The notes under the pieces were generated by a model. The model had not been told where the DNA came from, made no database searches, and saw only the letters and a program-made list of their open reading frames with translations. Positions 33,281 to 45,797 of a stretch of 64,000 nucleotides of DNA are shown here, in pieces; positions within the stretch are counted from its first letter, which is position 1, and every line of letters starts with the position of its first letter. The stretch is from Musa acuminata AAA Group (lineage: Eukaryota > Streptophyta > Magnoliopsida > Zingiberales > Musaceae): NCBI RefSeq assembly GCF_036884655.1, contig NC_088340.1, positions 10,410,001 to 10,474,000 of the forward strand, written 5' to 3'. Position numbers and translations under genes: made by a program.

Positions 33281-35760
33281 TATTTTTGCCTGTTCAGAGC
33301 TGAGTGATCTATCTTGCAGCTTTATTAAGTAGATGCAGATTCTCTAAGCTCAAGATGCTAGTACTGTTATGGTTGATGTGTGAAGAACTTTTCACACTTA
33401 CAGCTCATGTCTTTGTATTACTTGAACCATCAAGTATTAACAATAATACAGAGTAGGAGTCAGTTCAGTGGACATTGGGATTGTTTCTTTTCTATTCTTT
33501 TTTTTTTTTTTTTTGACATAGATCTTTGCACCCTACAGGCTTTGAATTTGATTTTATGGTGGTATGTCTTATGTTATATTCAGATGACTATGCATTTTTC
33601 CGATGGAAAAAAAAGCAGTTGTAGAAGAGAATACATACCAGAAAAATGATGTTGGATCCTTTGACCTTTTCTTTTGTTTGTAAACCAGTTTTGAACAACC
33701 ATTCAGTAAATTTCAAAAGCACTATATATATATATATATATATAGACATACATATACATACTGATGGTGTATACATACACATATACATATACATACACTA
33801 TAAAAGAAATATGTATATAGTGTTATACACCATACTAGTTATAAACATGTTTATAGTGTTATACACACACATACATACATACACATACACATATACATAT
33901 ATACATATATATATATAAGTATACATATACATATATTCATATATATATGCATATATACATACATATGTGTATATATATACATATATATAATTTTATGTAA
34001 AAGTATAGTTTTTGTGGGAGTAAGTGTGTGTTTGGGAATACATTTGAAATCATTTACATAATTTTTGTTGTAAATATACATTTCAAATGTGAATTGGTGC
34101 TGGATAATTTTTTTAGAATCGCATTTGGCTTAGATGCTACATTAAAAATGTTCAAATACTAATACTACCTTCAGGTAGTATTAACATTTCAATATTTATG
34201 AAATATTAATATAATTTTTAAAATATCTCATGATATTATTTAATATTACAAGATTTTCAAAATGATTTAGTGATATTTTTTATAAGGTGAAATTTTATTT
34301 TATTTTTAAAATATTATTTTATATTTATTTATATAATTATATTTTTATTTATTCTATATTTGGTTTATGCAAAAATTTTTATAAGATTATGTACATTCAT
34401 TTATTTTTTTACTTATTAATTTAAATTATATATATATATATATATATATAATTTTAAATAAAATATTAAAAATTATTAGAAGGATATTGGGCTCGAATCC
34501 TGTCTTCCTTACTTATCCTTTGTAGAAAAGATAATAGCTTTATCAATACACATAAGATATAATATTCATCTATTATTTATCAAGTATTAAATTATATATT
34601 CACCGAAGTTTCTTTTTTCAACTATCCATTAAAAATATAAATATGTTTTCAAACGTAACCTAAGAAGTCTGAGACACATTTGCATCTTATAAAATTATTT
34701 TAAATTATTTTAATTTTTATCTTTTTCTGATGTGCTATTGATTTTTTTTTTCCTGCAGTTCGGGTTTTTTTTTATCTTTTGACCATTGATTAGTCCGCGA
34801 TCCAATGGTTTGATGACCCATTGGTATCGAAAAATAAGTTTTAAGGTCATCATGCTCGATCCGCTGGTGATGGACGGATCAAGTCCTGATCTTAAAATGT
34901 TCACGTCCAAGTCACGATCGGAGTCCTTTGCGCCCTCCCAAAGCCTCGCGCCGATAAACATGGCGGCTCTAATTTCTCTACACGCCGACAGTTCTTTCGT
35001 AGGCTTAATCAAACATGTGTAGTGATTTTCCTGTATCAAGTTTAGCATAAATATATACCTTTAAACACATTTTGCTACTAAAAGCAGCAAAATATTTTAT
35101 ATGTCCATACTTCTATAAAATTATTTAATTTGAATAAACTAATATTAAACATGATTATATATGCTTCTTATAAATTTTTAAATGAATAATGACGACAATG
35201 ATATATATACTACCCATATTTACATTTACTTGTCGCTCTGTGATTGAAGAGTATATTATACCACATACACAACTGATGTATAGAGAATATAACACAGGCT
35301 TCGTACGCGGGTTGTGACGTTTGATAAAACCTAGGATTCGTTTTATTGTTTTAATTTACAATCCAAGATCAAAGATTCCAAGCTACATATGAACTGTTCA
35401 CACGCTTAAACAATATACACGGGATAATTCATTGGGTTATAAATAATGACTTGATAGCAAACCAGTTTCTAATTAATAACCTGATAACAACCGATAGATA
35501 CTTTGGTGAATTGTTTCAGCTAATGCTTATGTTACATGCTGATGCATATGTAATGTCAAAAAACAATTATGGAATACCCATGGTGGGGGTACGAGCTCAT
35601 GAAGGCCGTCGATTACATCAAGCAAAACAAGTACTGCGTTCAGGTTAGTGCGTTGGAAAGTCACTCACCACCCAGTAATTGAACCAAAACTTCGTGGCAC
35701 AAGTAGTTGGCGACAAAAGGAATACTGGCTGATTAAAGCAGCTTGATAATTCAAACATCA
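33281..35760. other. Intergenic between response regulator and SDF2-like gene
   Basis: It contains the 3' UTR of the plus-strand gene, a TATACA-rich tract (33724-33990), a short (TA)n at 34428-34452 and AT-rich sequence. The two genes converge here. 34780-35020 is less AT-rich, but its short ORF has no recognisable features. Confidence 0.5.
33724..33990. repeat. TATACA/CATATA microsatellite tract
   Basis: An impure TA, TACA and CATA array about 270 bp long. It is interrupted by two copies of a roughly 25-bp string (TATAGTGTTATACAC...) also found in intron 5 of the neighbouring gene (32502-32537). Confidence 0.85.
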
Positions 35761-38700
35761 CTAGCTTGTATTAATTGGAAGATAGACTCCCTCCGTTGCT
35801 AACCAGACATTGTCAGGACGCTTCTCGCGAACTCCACAGACCTGCAAAAGTATGCAAAAGTTATAGCAACTCATCCGCAACCGATAGATAATTATGAATA
35901 CGTGTCAGATTCAGAAAACTCGTGCTAGCATTCTTAAAGATGATAGAACAGTTTGGTGAACCCTCCGACACTTGCTCGTCTAGGGGGTATCTTTTAAGTA
36001 AGGTGCTCTTCAAATTTAATAAACACAAGATCTGTGTGGTAGTATTCTACCTCTTGCTGGCCTCCAGCTATACGGGAATATTTCTTGTCATGACTGTGAA
36101 GATAACCACCAGTATCGACATGCCGCAGTCTTACCCTTTGGTCTTGCTTCCAAGTCTTCCCACTTCCCTCGATCTCCAACCTGAAAAGTGAAGGTAACGG
36201 TAAACATAAGTAGCCTTATCACTTGCATATGAGAAGAAGTATTAGCTTTGAAGCAGTTCTAACCGCCAAAAGTCTCCAGTATCAGAGTTCATGTCTCCTC
36301 CGTAGCAGCTCACCTGTAGTTAGCCAAAGATATTAGTTATCTAGCAAAGGTTGGGTTAAAACAAAAGATCAAGGCATTGATCAGTGAATCAAGACAAATG
36401 ATAATGACAAAATAATGAAGGAAGCAAAAAACACCATGTTGCAGTGAGACTTTTCATAATGTGCAAAAGGCTCTTTGTAGAAGACTTGGCTGAGGGGTTA
36501 TCTGCCATTTGTTTTTTTTCATTTTTCACTGCCCTAAACCATAGGGTAACCTAAATCTGTTGATATCAGCTTCTTTCAAACCTATCTTCTAGCAAATGGA
36601 AATTCTTTTCCCCCAATTTTAAGATATAGCCAAACAAAGTTTAGTGCAGCTAATAGCACCATGCCTTGAGTACGAAAAAGGAGCTGCACCTGGAAGAAAA
36701 TATGCAACTGCGTGTTGGAACCACTGTGAACAAAGTCAACCATTATCCACGAATCAGAAGATAATCACAAATTATTAGCTATGATCTTGTAAGAAGCAGC
36801 CTAACAGTAGATGGTATGGTCGCTTTTTTTTCTACTTTCTATTCTTTTCATTTGCATTGACACCTCCCCCTACTGTAAGATAATAATCTTTGACTCCTCC
36901 AAATACAGGACACAGTAACTCTGTAGAATAAGATGCAAATCAGATAATGGATAGACATGTCTAAAGTGTCTCTTGATATATAGAGACAGCACAAGGCAAA
37001 ATCATGGGACTGGTAAAACCTCAAGTTCCATAACAAAAATATGTGCAGCCTATACATAGGATTCTTTTACTAAGAACATTTGTCTGTAAAGTTCAATTCA
37101 CTTTTCTTTTCAAATGCGTAGGGAAAAAAAGAACATAAGAACAAAATAATTAATAGAAAAGGCATACCAAAAATTGATAGTATTAGTCTTCCATGGCTTC
37201 TATGACACAAGCTTGAAATGGATTATTCTTCCTTGTCATAGCACAAAAAAAAGCCTTCTTTCGACATGTCAGAATTACCTCAGATTTTCTTCATTCTTAG
37301 TTGGCACCATCTCATGGTGTAGTATAAGATGCAAAGATTTTTTATTTATATTTCTTACTTACAGCAATCATTTACCTTAATGTCATGATAAACATGTCGA
37401 CACAGGAACCTACAAAACTATACTGCACCATCTTTATCGAGCTAAAATACTCTAAAAGTTGCAATGACACAGGTTGTTTAGAATCTACATCTATGGATTA
37501 TGCAACAAAAGATGATTCATGCATTTAGTTAGGCAACATCTATAAATTCATCAATGGTTATTTGGTTTTCTGCATTTGCAGCATCTGCATATCCAGTACT
37601 TGGTTACTTGCAATTAGAGCCTATATCATACATGATACAAGTTATCCAGATGCATCCAAAAAATAACTTTTTTCATCAACAAATTCTGCTGCATTTGCCA
37701 AAAAGATGCAGGTTAAAAAAAGCCTTTTTACATAAAAATTGTGTGCACATGGGGCAAATAGAAGATCCAAACAACAGGAAGTCTACATCAGTATATGCAA
37801 AACAGGCCCAGAGGCAAGGATCTAGATGATCCTAAACTTATACAATGCCAACAGTGAGTTGAATGCTAAAATCCATACTGGAACATCATAAATGATACTA
37901 ACCTCCAGATTACCGGTTATCGGCGAAGCATGCAAGTGGCTGTGTAGCCATTTTCGTGTTCTCATATGTTGTAACCTTATGATAGTTCCATTCGGAATAA
38001 CATCACCTTGTTTTGCAGATGAATCAGGTGGAGGCTTCACAGCCTGCATCGTTAAACATAGTAACAAACATTACAACAGGGCATATTAAATTACACGAAA
38101 TGAGCAGTCAGATAACATCTAAAGTTTGTGAACATCTCATGACAACAAAACATCATTAACAAGAGATTACTAGGAGCTGGTCAGATGCACCTTTCTCTGC
38201 TCGATAATTCATCTAACAGTAAATCAAAAACTGATCTAAGGGGCACTCATTTATATCCTACTTTCTATTATGCAAGTCTTAATACATCTTCATCTGCTGT
38301 TTGCAGCACATCCAGCTTCCAACTTATAACAAGGAAATCATTTGGTCAACTATCTTTGCTAATAAAATTGATCATCCATCTCAAACAAATACACCAAATT
38401 AAAGGTGACTAAAGAATGAATGATATATTCATTGTTCATTGCTCAAAATCCCTACACAAAAATACTATCAAGAAAAAAATGATATATTTTCGATAAACAA
38501 CTAGAATGTATTGTTGTACTTGTATGTAAAGTAAAAACCAACAGAGCTGAACAATGATAAAAAAAAATCACGAATGCAAAAAGGAAACAATAAACAAATA
38601 GTAAATGGCAACAAGAAAGAAGAGAGATTAAATCATGAGCCACCAGCTGTGCTAGCCCTCTTCAGAAACGTTGATGGGGAATGGTGAAAAAGAGAATTTC

Positions 38701-39549
38701 TAGATAACGAGATTATTAGGTGACTGCTTCCACTAAATTTATGCGAGACCTTGAATTTATTCTCCATGTGAAATGACCCCTTCCTTGATGAAAAGGAAGC
38801 ACAAAAGAAGGGGGAGAAATCAACAAAGTCACATAGGATAGTGTATATGTCTATAAAAATCTGATAACCGTATCGAATGCATATCTAAGTTTAGATACAA
38901 AGTTAAACAATCTACACATTTCACTAGTTTATCTTTGCAAAAAGTCCAGTTTTATCAACAACAACAACAACAACAACAACAAAAGTCATAAGTCCCAACA
39001 AAAAAATCAAATTCCATACTTAAGCCATTTCCCGAAGTGTTGCAAATCTCACGTTCTAATTTGTATGTCATGATACACATGCTTAATCATAACAGAAAAT
39101 AATAAATCCTGTCTACTAAAGTGACATTCAATCTCACGTTCCATGAAGATGACATTAAAAAATTGACAATATAAGAAAGAAAATAAACTAAGATTCAATC
39201 AACAATTATAACACGTACCCAATAGCTATTCGAATCATCCACATTGGGGTATCCAGTGACGGATTGCTGTCCACTCCCGGAGCCATACGGCACATCGTGT
39301 GAATGCAGTCGAAACTTCGTCCTATCGTGCATCAGCTTAATCACACTGCCATATGTGATCTACCGAAACAAAAAAAACGGAGTATGAGGAAAAGGATATA
39401 TGCATGATCAATGAAGCGATCTAGGGTTTCGGATAAAATCCACCGACCTGGACGCCTTCTTGGGCGGCGGTAGCTGGGGCGGGGGAGCCCTCGGGGACTT
39501 CGAGGCCGAGGTAGAGCAAGACGGCGACGGCGAAGAAAGAAAAGGCCAT
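35761..39549 (-). CDS. SDF2: SDF2-like MIR-domain protein (ER protein quality control)
   Basis: Secretory-pathway protein. In Arabidopsis SDF2 forms an ER chaperone complex with an ERdj3-type partner and is needed for surface-receptor biogenesis. My exons on the minus strand: 39549-39448, 39359-39219, 38043-37903, 36313-36264, 36180-36051, 35841-35761. All are GT-AG and the joined frame gives 214 aa, close to the family's roughly 218. Residues 1-30 are a hydrophobic signal peptide (MAFSFFAVAVLLYLGL). The rest is MIR repeats: KLMHDRTKFRLHSHDVPYGS, then IRLQHMRTRKWLHSHLH, then RVRLRHVDTGGYLHSHDKKY. The C-terminus reads GVYLPINTS. I chose this ATG because it starts the signal peptide; the frame stays open upstream but has no ATG before a CT tract. 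Confidence 0.95.
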
Positions 39550-39763
39550 GAGGAGGAGGAGGAACAGGAACCAATTCTGCTGCCAGAAGGGGAGGTCTTC
39601 GGGATCGAAGGAAGCAGGCGGCGGTGGCGGCGGGGCAGAGGAGGCGGAGGACGGGATCCTGCGGCGGGAGAGGCCCTGATGCCCCGACGGAGCCACGGCT
39701 GCTCGCTCTCGGCGGCCCTCCAGAGCGGTTACAGCCTTACAGGAGTAGGAGGTGATGGCAGCG

Positions 39764-39768
<5 letters not shown>

Positions 39769-39808
<40 letters not shown>
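39769..39808. repeat. (CT)n microsatellite upstream of the SDF2-like start
   Basis: About 20 CT units (GA on the coding strand) 220-260 bp before the start codon, probably in the 5' UTR or proximal promoter. Confidence 0.95.
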
Positions 39809-39810
<2 letters not shown>

Positions 39811-39916
39811 CGATCGCAGTCTCTTTTGCTCGCAGCCGTGAGGTCGCCGGTCGTCGAGTAGGTCTCCCGCTGGCGATCAGTTCCAAACGCATTTGTAGTG
39901 GATCCAGCGATGCTTG

Positions 39917-39962
39917 GGCCACGTCGAAGAATGCGTTTCAGCAAATTATACACGAACACGTG
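39917..39962 (-). promoter_or_regulatory. ACGT-core motifs in the SDF2-like promoter
   Basis: CCACGTCG at about 39919-39926 and ACACGTGG with a CACGTG core at 39957-39962 lie 370-415 bp upstream of the start. bZIP factors of the unfolded-protein response bind ACGT-core sites, which would suit an ER chaperone gene. I did not find a canonical ERSE, so the link is weak. Confidence 0.3.
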
Positions 39963-40085
39963 GTAATTCTGATGATGTGGCGCGACACGATTTGTTGAGA
40001 CATTTGGCACTACGCTTCTCTCGTCCCCTTGCTCTGATTGGTCGCCAATAACACGAAAATTAAAGCGACAAATCCATGGAAACAA

Positions 40086-41553
40086 GAGTAAAACTATTTA
40101 ACGAAAATATAATAAAACTTAAATATTTTTATTTATTGAATTTAAGCTCACAAGTAGACAACAAAATTTAAACGATTAATATTCTCTTCATCGTTTGATC
40201 AACTATATAAATGTATGGGGTATAATATTCGTTGACGTATGTCAATTCGATATGATTCATAATGGTAGGATCGGTATCTCCAAGTTAAATGTCGAGCTCC
40301 CAAGATATCATAAAATATTTCATAAAATATTTTATATAAAGATATCATTTAACCACCTTTAATAATCTCTATTTAATCTCTTGTCCATACGAGTGACAAA
40401 AGGGAAAGAACAATCTATAATAGTTTGTCATGCACCCTTACCATATGGGTAGATCGATGAAAGATATCGTTTGTTTCCCTTTTTCATTTTTGACATCTCG
40501 TGATAATGTTGAATAATAATTTAGTTCTTCCTATCAATGTGTATAAACAAAACTTTTGTCGTATGTTTGAACTACATTTGTTTAAATTTCAGAATTGACA
40601 TGTATTTATTTTATCGTTCAACTCAATTTAGGATGTAAAAGGAAAACAAAATAAGCATAAATATTACTAAGGCTTAATTTTCAATGCATGGTTCTAATTT
40701 ATTTTTGCTTCCTTTTGTATCACGTAAGTACTATGTTACCATTAAATTCAAAAAACCAAAAAGAATTTTCTACTCAGTGTGTGGTTAACAACTCTGACCA
40801 ATAATATTCAGATGGTGAAAATCTTATCAAATCATCACAAAATCCTGAGATTCTAAAATGAGATTTACTTAGTTTTAATCTCTAATATTTAATTCTGATT
40901 GCTTACCTGTATCTAATAAGAACACTGATGACATTATCTTGAGATTTACTTAGTTTTAATCTCTAATATTTAATCTCTAATATTTAACACTGATTGCTTA
41001 CCTGTATTTAATTCTGATTGCTTACCTGTATATAATAATAACCATTCAATAGAATAAAATTTTATACCTCATAAGATTAACGTAGATCATGAAATTTTTT
41101 ATATATTATAATAGCAGAATTATAATATTTTCATTTGAGTCTCTCGTAAAGAGTGCAAGACAAAATTAATAGATTTTAAGGATTAAATGGGTAGGTTCTC
41201 CTTAAAACGGTACAATCTTGCTACAAGATTATCACGTCGCTAGCTTTCTTTATCACATAAGTAACACGTAAGCAAAAGCTTGGGAACCACTTACTCCCTA
41301 CACTCGCTAGTAGAATGTCACGTCGCTTACCTTGGCTTCCCGAAATAGGCTCGCGAGACCCACTCCTCATCGATCCTGTAGTTGGGAAAGAGAATATGAC
41401 TCCGCATTAATGGTCAACAGTATGACCCAGCCTCACCATCCTTCCCTTTCGGATGGACGATGAAGGGACCATGCCCTGTCTGACCTAAAGAAGCAAGAAA
41501 GTCAGATCGGAGGTATATCCTCGACAATCCCTAAGCACTGCCCTCGGGGGCAC
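40086..41553. other. Intergenic, AT-rich, with a more GC-rich end
   Basis: No gene is seen. 40858-41034 holds local direct duplications. 41300-41550 is more GC-rich and may be an eroded transposon end, but I could not match it to anything else in the window. Confidence 0.45.
40858..41034. repeat. Clustered short direct duplications
   Basis: GAGATTTACTTAGTTTTAAT recurs at about 40860 and 40941. TTTAATCTCTAATATTTAA is repeated in tandem, and CTGATTGCTTACCTGTAT occurs three times. It looks like replication-slippage or repair filler. Confidence 0.7.
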
Positions 41554-42902
41554 TACTAGTTACATATGCCCTATAAGTTAATCACGTAAGTGATGACACG
41601 AGTGATACGCTGCACAATCTCTTTTGGTTATTATTATTATTATGATATTTACTTACTTTATATTGAATGATCAATATATTATGATGTCCTTATATATGTG
41701 CAATGGTAATTAAATCATGATGAGATCATGATAATAAGATCAATTCACCTTTAAACATATACCATAAATATTACCGGTCATAGGTTACTTGAAAGGGACA
41801 TCGAATTACTATATAGACTGGTGTGCTATATACCCATTCATATAATGGAGGTAGTTAGTTTTATAGTTACTTGCGTGAGGATATTAAGGATATAGTGCAA
41901 GTGTTCATTAGAGAATAAGTTTACTGAATGATCTACTTATAGAATGTCGGATGGTTAATAATACCTCATCGTTAGACAATGATTTCGTAATTCCAATTGT
42001 GTATCTGGTCCTTAGACTTGAGATACTAAGGATACTTTTTTTGTGTACTCTATTTTTTGATATCAGATTTATATGTCTGAAACTTCCAGATCCAGTACAA
42101 ACGGTCATCGGGAATAACAACCAATCATAGGAAAGCAATTGAGTATTAATAGAAGATCATCTAGTCTCAGTATTATGAGAAAAATATCCTATATGTTCTC
42201 ACTCAAGCAAATCTCTAGCTAGGGTCAATCAGATTGTGATAAATCTAATAAATGAAGATTGAGATAAGAGTTCTTCGAGAGAATCCAATTAGAATGAGAC
42301 TTAAAGAGATTTCGTATGAGCTTTTGATAACAACATGCCTAATATATAGTCTCTTGAATATTAGATGGATGAGGGACAATATATACATGGTAACTAAGGG
42401 CAAACATGTCCAATGGATTAGATCTCCTTGTATCATTTGAAGACTATGGCGTAGTGGCTTAGTACGTCCATAGTCGATAAGTTTAATGAAGTATTATGGG
42501 ATAATAATTCATCGAGTTAGAAGGAGTTATGAAAAGTGTAACTCATGGCCAACTCGGTATTAAGCCTAGAGGATCACACACATATGATGGACAATACGAT
42601 GAATAGAGGATTGAATATAAGATATCTAATAAGCCATTATTTTTATGGATCTATTGGGTGAGACCTAATAGAGTTTAGAATGGTTATTGGATGAGGATTT
42701 AATATCCATTAAGTTAAGGGTAATTGGATGAAGATTCAATATCTATTAAGGTATGATCCATTAGAGTTAGTAAAGGGGCTCTTTATAAATAGGAGAAGGG
42801 GCTCAAAGGGTTATAGGCTAGACCCCTATAGTTATTGGTCTCCTCATCTTCTCTTGTTGTCAGCCCCCTCTCAAGTGCGAGAGGACAGCAAGAGGGACCG
42901 GT
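41554..42902 (+). repeat. Diverged family-1 LTR relic (first)
   Basis: TACTAGTTACATATGCCC at the left matches the family-1 LTR start at 7051 with changes. The order of words then follows that LTR through a TATA box (TTATAAATAGGAGAAGG, about 42782). It stops some 100 bp past the TATA region where a second LTR of the same kind begins. Divergence is far higher than between the two LTRs of copy A. Confidence 0.8.
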
Positions 42903-43014
42903 TGCTAGTCATAGGTGCCCTACAAGCCAATCACGTGAGTGATGACACGTATAACATGACATATAATCTTTTTACTTATTATATTATGGTATTTTCTCAC
43001 TTTATATTACTTGT

Positions 43015-43073
<59 letters not shown>

Positions 43074-43602
43074 TTATTTATTTATTTATTTATATTGTGA
43101 TGTCTATGGATCTATGCAATAAAAATCGGATCGTGATAAGATCACGATAATGAGATCGATTCATTTTTAAACACAACTCTAAACAATTTTGGTCATAGGT
43201 TACTCGAGAAAGACATTGGGATAACTGGATAAATTGGTATGCTGTATACCCATCCATATGATGGAGGCGGTTAGTCTCATAGCTGCTCGTGTGGGGACAC
43301 TAGGGATACAGTGCAGGTGCTTATTAGAGAATAAGTTCACTGATTGATACGCTCACGGAATGTTGGATGGTTGATGATACCTCATTGTTAGACAACGATT
43401 CCTCCATCCCAGTGGTGTACTTGGTCCTTAGATTTGAGACACCAAAGATGAGTACTCCCCTCTTTGATACCAGATTTATAGGTTTGAAAGTTCCAGATCT
43501 AGTATAGCTAGTCATCGGGAGTAACAACTAACCTTACGAGGGCTATTAAGTGTCGATAGAGGATCATTCGCTCTCGGTATCATAAGAGAAATATCTCATG
43601 TT
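42903..43602 (+). repeat. Second family-1 LTR relic, left part
   Basis: Starts TGCTAGTCATAGGTGCC, the exact family-1 LTR start. It contains an expanded (AT)n/(TTTA)n tract and is interrupted at 43602 by the Sirevirus at 43603. The remainder continues at 56248-56446. Confidence 0.88.
43018..43093. repeat. (AT)n-(TTTA)n microsatellite inside the LTR relic
   Basis: About 50 bp of AT followed by six TTTA units, at the place where the other family-1 LTRs have only a short TATATATAT. Confidence 0.95.
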
Positions 43603-44876
43603 TGTTAGGATCGGAGCGGCACTAAGAGGGGGGGGGTGAATTAGTGCAGCGGTAAAGTGCGATAAACTTTTGACGATTTAAACACTTTTGGAAACTTCGT
43701 ACGATAAAATCAATGTTTTCGTTTGAAACCGTTTCGATTGCATTTTAACTTGAAGGGATAAGTAAGACAGAGACAAAGAAGTATAACATTAAAGTGTAAA
43801 TGGTTTGCAGTAATATAAATGATAATAAGTAAATGCAAACCAGAGATCACACCGATTTTACAATGGTTCGGTCAAATAACCTACATCCACTTACGAGGCC
43901 CCTCTTCGATGAGGCTCCCACCTTCCACTAGCAAATCTCTTGAAAGGGAAGGGTAAATACCCCTCTTACGACTTTTTACAAGCGATTCACTCTCTTACAG
44001 ATTTTCAGCAAGAAAGAAGGAGGTGAACACTAGCAAATTGAAAACAAGACTAGCAAAGACTTTTCTAAGACCTTTCTCTTAATCAATTGCTTCTCAAAAA
44101 GTTGTAATCTCAGCTGAGATTTGAGGGGTATTTATAGGCCTCAAGAGGATTCAAATTTGGGCTCCAAAATTTGAATTCTCTTTGGGTTCCCGATGCTGGC
44201 GGTGCCACCGCCTGTCAGTGTCAGACACTGACAGTGGACTGGCGGTGCCACCGCCCAGCCCAGGCGGTGCCACCGCCCAGCCCAGGCGGTGCCACCGCTC
44301 AGCTCTCGGGTGCTGGGCGGTGCAACCGCCCAGTCTGGCCGTGCCACCGCCAGACCCTTCGGTTCACTGGTTGGGCTTCAAATTTAGCCCAAACCAACTC
44401 TAATTTTGGGCCCAGTTGACCCCTAACCAGGATATAGGATTATCTGTTAATCCTAATCCTAATTACAAGTGAACTACATAACAAAAAGACATCCTAAGCA
44501 AGTTTTCAACTGCAAACGTCGAGTCTTATTCCGGCGAGTTTTCCGACGAACTTCTTCCGACGGACTCCCAGCAAGCTCCCGAACTTGTGATGACTTTAAC
44601 GAGTAGCCGAGCCTTCTCGGTGATCTCCGTGAACCTCCGACGACCTCTTCGGCGAACTTCTGAAAATTCCGACAGGTTCCCAATTTCTTCTTGGTTGGTT
44701 CCGGCAGCATCTCCGACGATTTTTCGGACTCTTAAACGTTCATCGAACTTGACTCCGGTATTCTTGCTTTGTGTTTTCTGGTTATCGTAGTTAATCCTGC
44801 ACACTTAACTCAATAATATGGATTAGATCAATTAACCCATCAATTGATTGTTATCATCAAAATCCGAGATTCAACA
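43603..44876 (-). repeat. 3' LTR of the Sirevirus (1274 bp)
   Basis: Starts TGTTAGGATCGGAGCGG and ends GAGATTCAACA. It contains several CCCAGCCCAGGCGGTGCCACCG-like palindromic units (44195-44350) and a CGGCGAACTTC-type zone (44520-44740). Confidence 0.93.
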
Positions 44877-44878
44877 AT

Positions 44879-44893
44879 CTCCCCCTTTTTTAT
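44879..44893 (-). other. Polypurine tract of the Sirevirus
   Basis: The minus strand reads AAAAAAGGGGGAGA immediately before the 3' LTR. A second purine block with the TCATCAACAAAAAGG neighbour is at about 45293-45321. Confidence 0.8.
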
Positions 44894-45797
44894 GATGACA
44901 ATCAATTGATGACGGAGTTAAACATAACTCCCCCTATCTATATGCCATATTATGAGAAGATAAAAACACTTGAATTCCATCCCATTGAATTCAAGCATAA
45001 ACCGATAAGTTCTAACCGTAGAACTTATCGTTATTCTCATTAAGCCTAAGTAAATGCGAAACTTCGATGAAAATCATTTTCAAATCGAATGATAAGAGAC
45101 AATTTTTACTACGACAGGAGATAAAGATTTTCAACATGAATTTCATGATATACATGTTAGACATGCTTTCAAAATGATCAATCAATCTTGCGATATTCTC
45201 AAAGACTTTGCACGACATATAAGACATTCATATCACACAAGCTTTTGCAATTCATATAAGTCATGCTATTAAAATAGTACAAGTCATCACTTTTCTTCCC
45301 CTTTGTCATCAACAAAAAGGGAATGAGACTTGAAGCACATAATTTGTGATTATATCATTAAGAATTCAGCATTGATCATAAAAATTTTATCATTCAAAAT
45401 TAAGTATGCTAAAATATTTACGCAGAGTTCATCTTAAAGGAAAATTCAGCATTCATCCATTTTATCAAATCTCTTCTTTCTATAAATAGCAAAAATTGGA
45501 GATATATAAGGAAGAGATAAAAAAATTTCAAGTAGTAACTCTAATAAGTCAAGATCATAATTCGAATACAAATCCATTCAAATTCAATTCGTCAACTTGA
45601 AACTCATAATCAAGCCATCAAAATCAATTTCGAGATTCACAAAATATCATAAAATCATTAATCTTGATCAGATGGGAGCGGTGTTTGACTCAAGATAGGA
45701 TAAGATAATTTAGAATTGAGAGAGAAGGATCAGATTCACCGAGGAACGGAGAGAGGATGAAAAACTTTACGGAAAATCCATTCAAACAAGTTTATTT

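Noticed and set aside
34786..35048. Overlapping ORFs on both strands
   Set aside because: Neither shows a family signature or splice context; probably chance in a slightly GC-richer patch.
39550..39696. Longer N-terminus for the SDF2-like protein
   Set aside because: The upstream extension has no ATG (it would begin at GTG), is Pro/Ser-rich and would bury the signal peptide.
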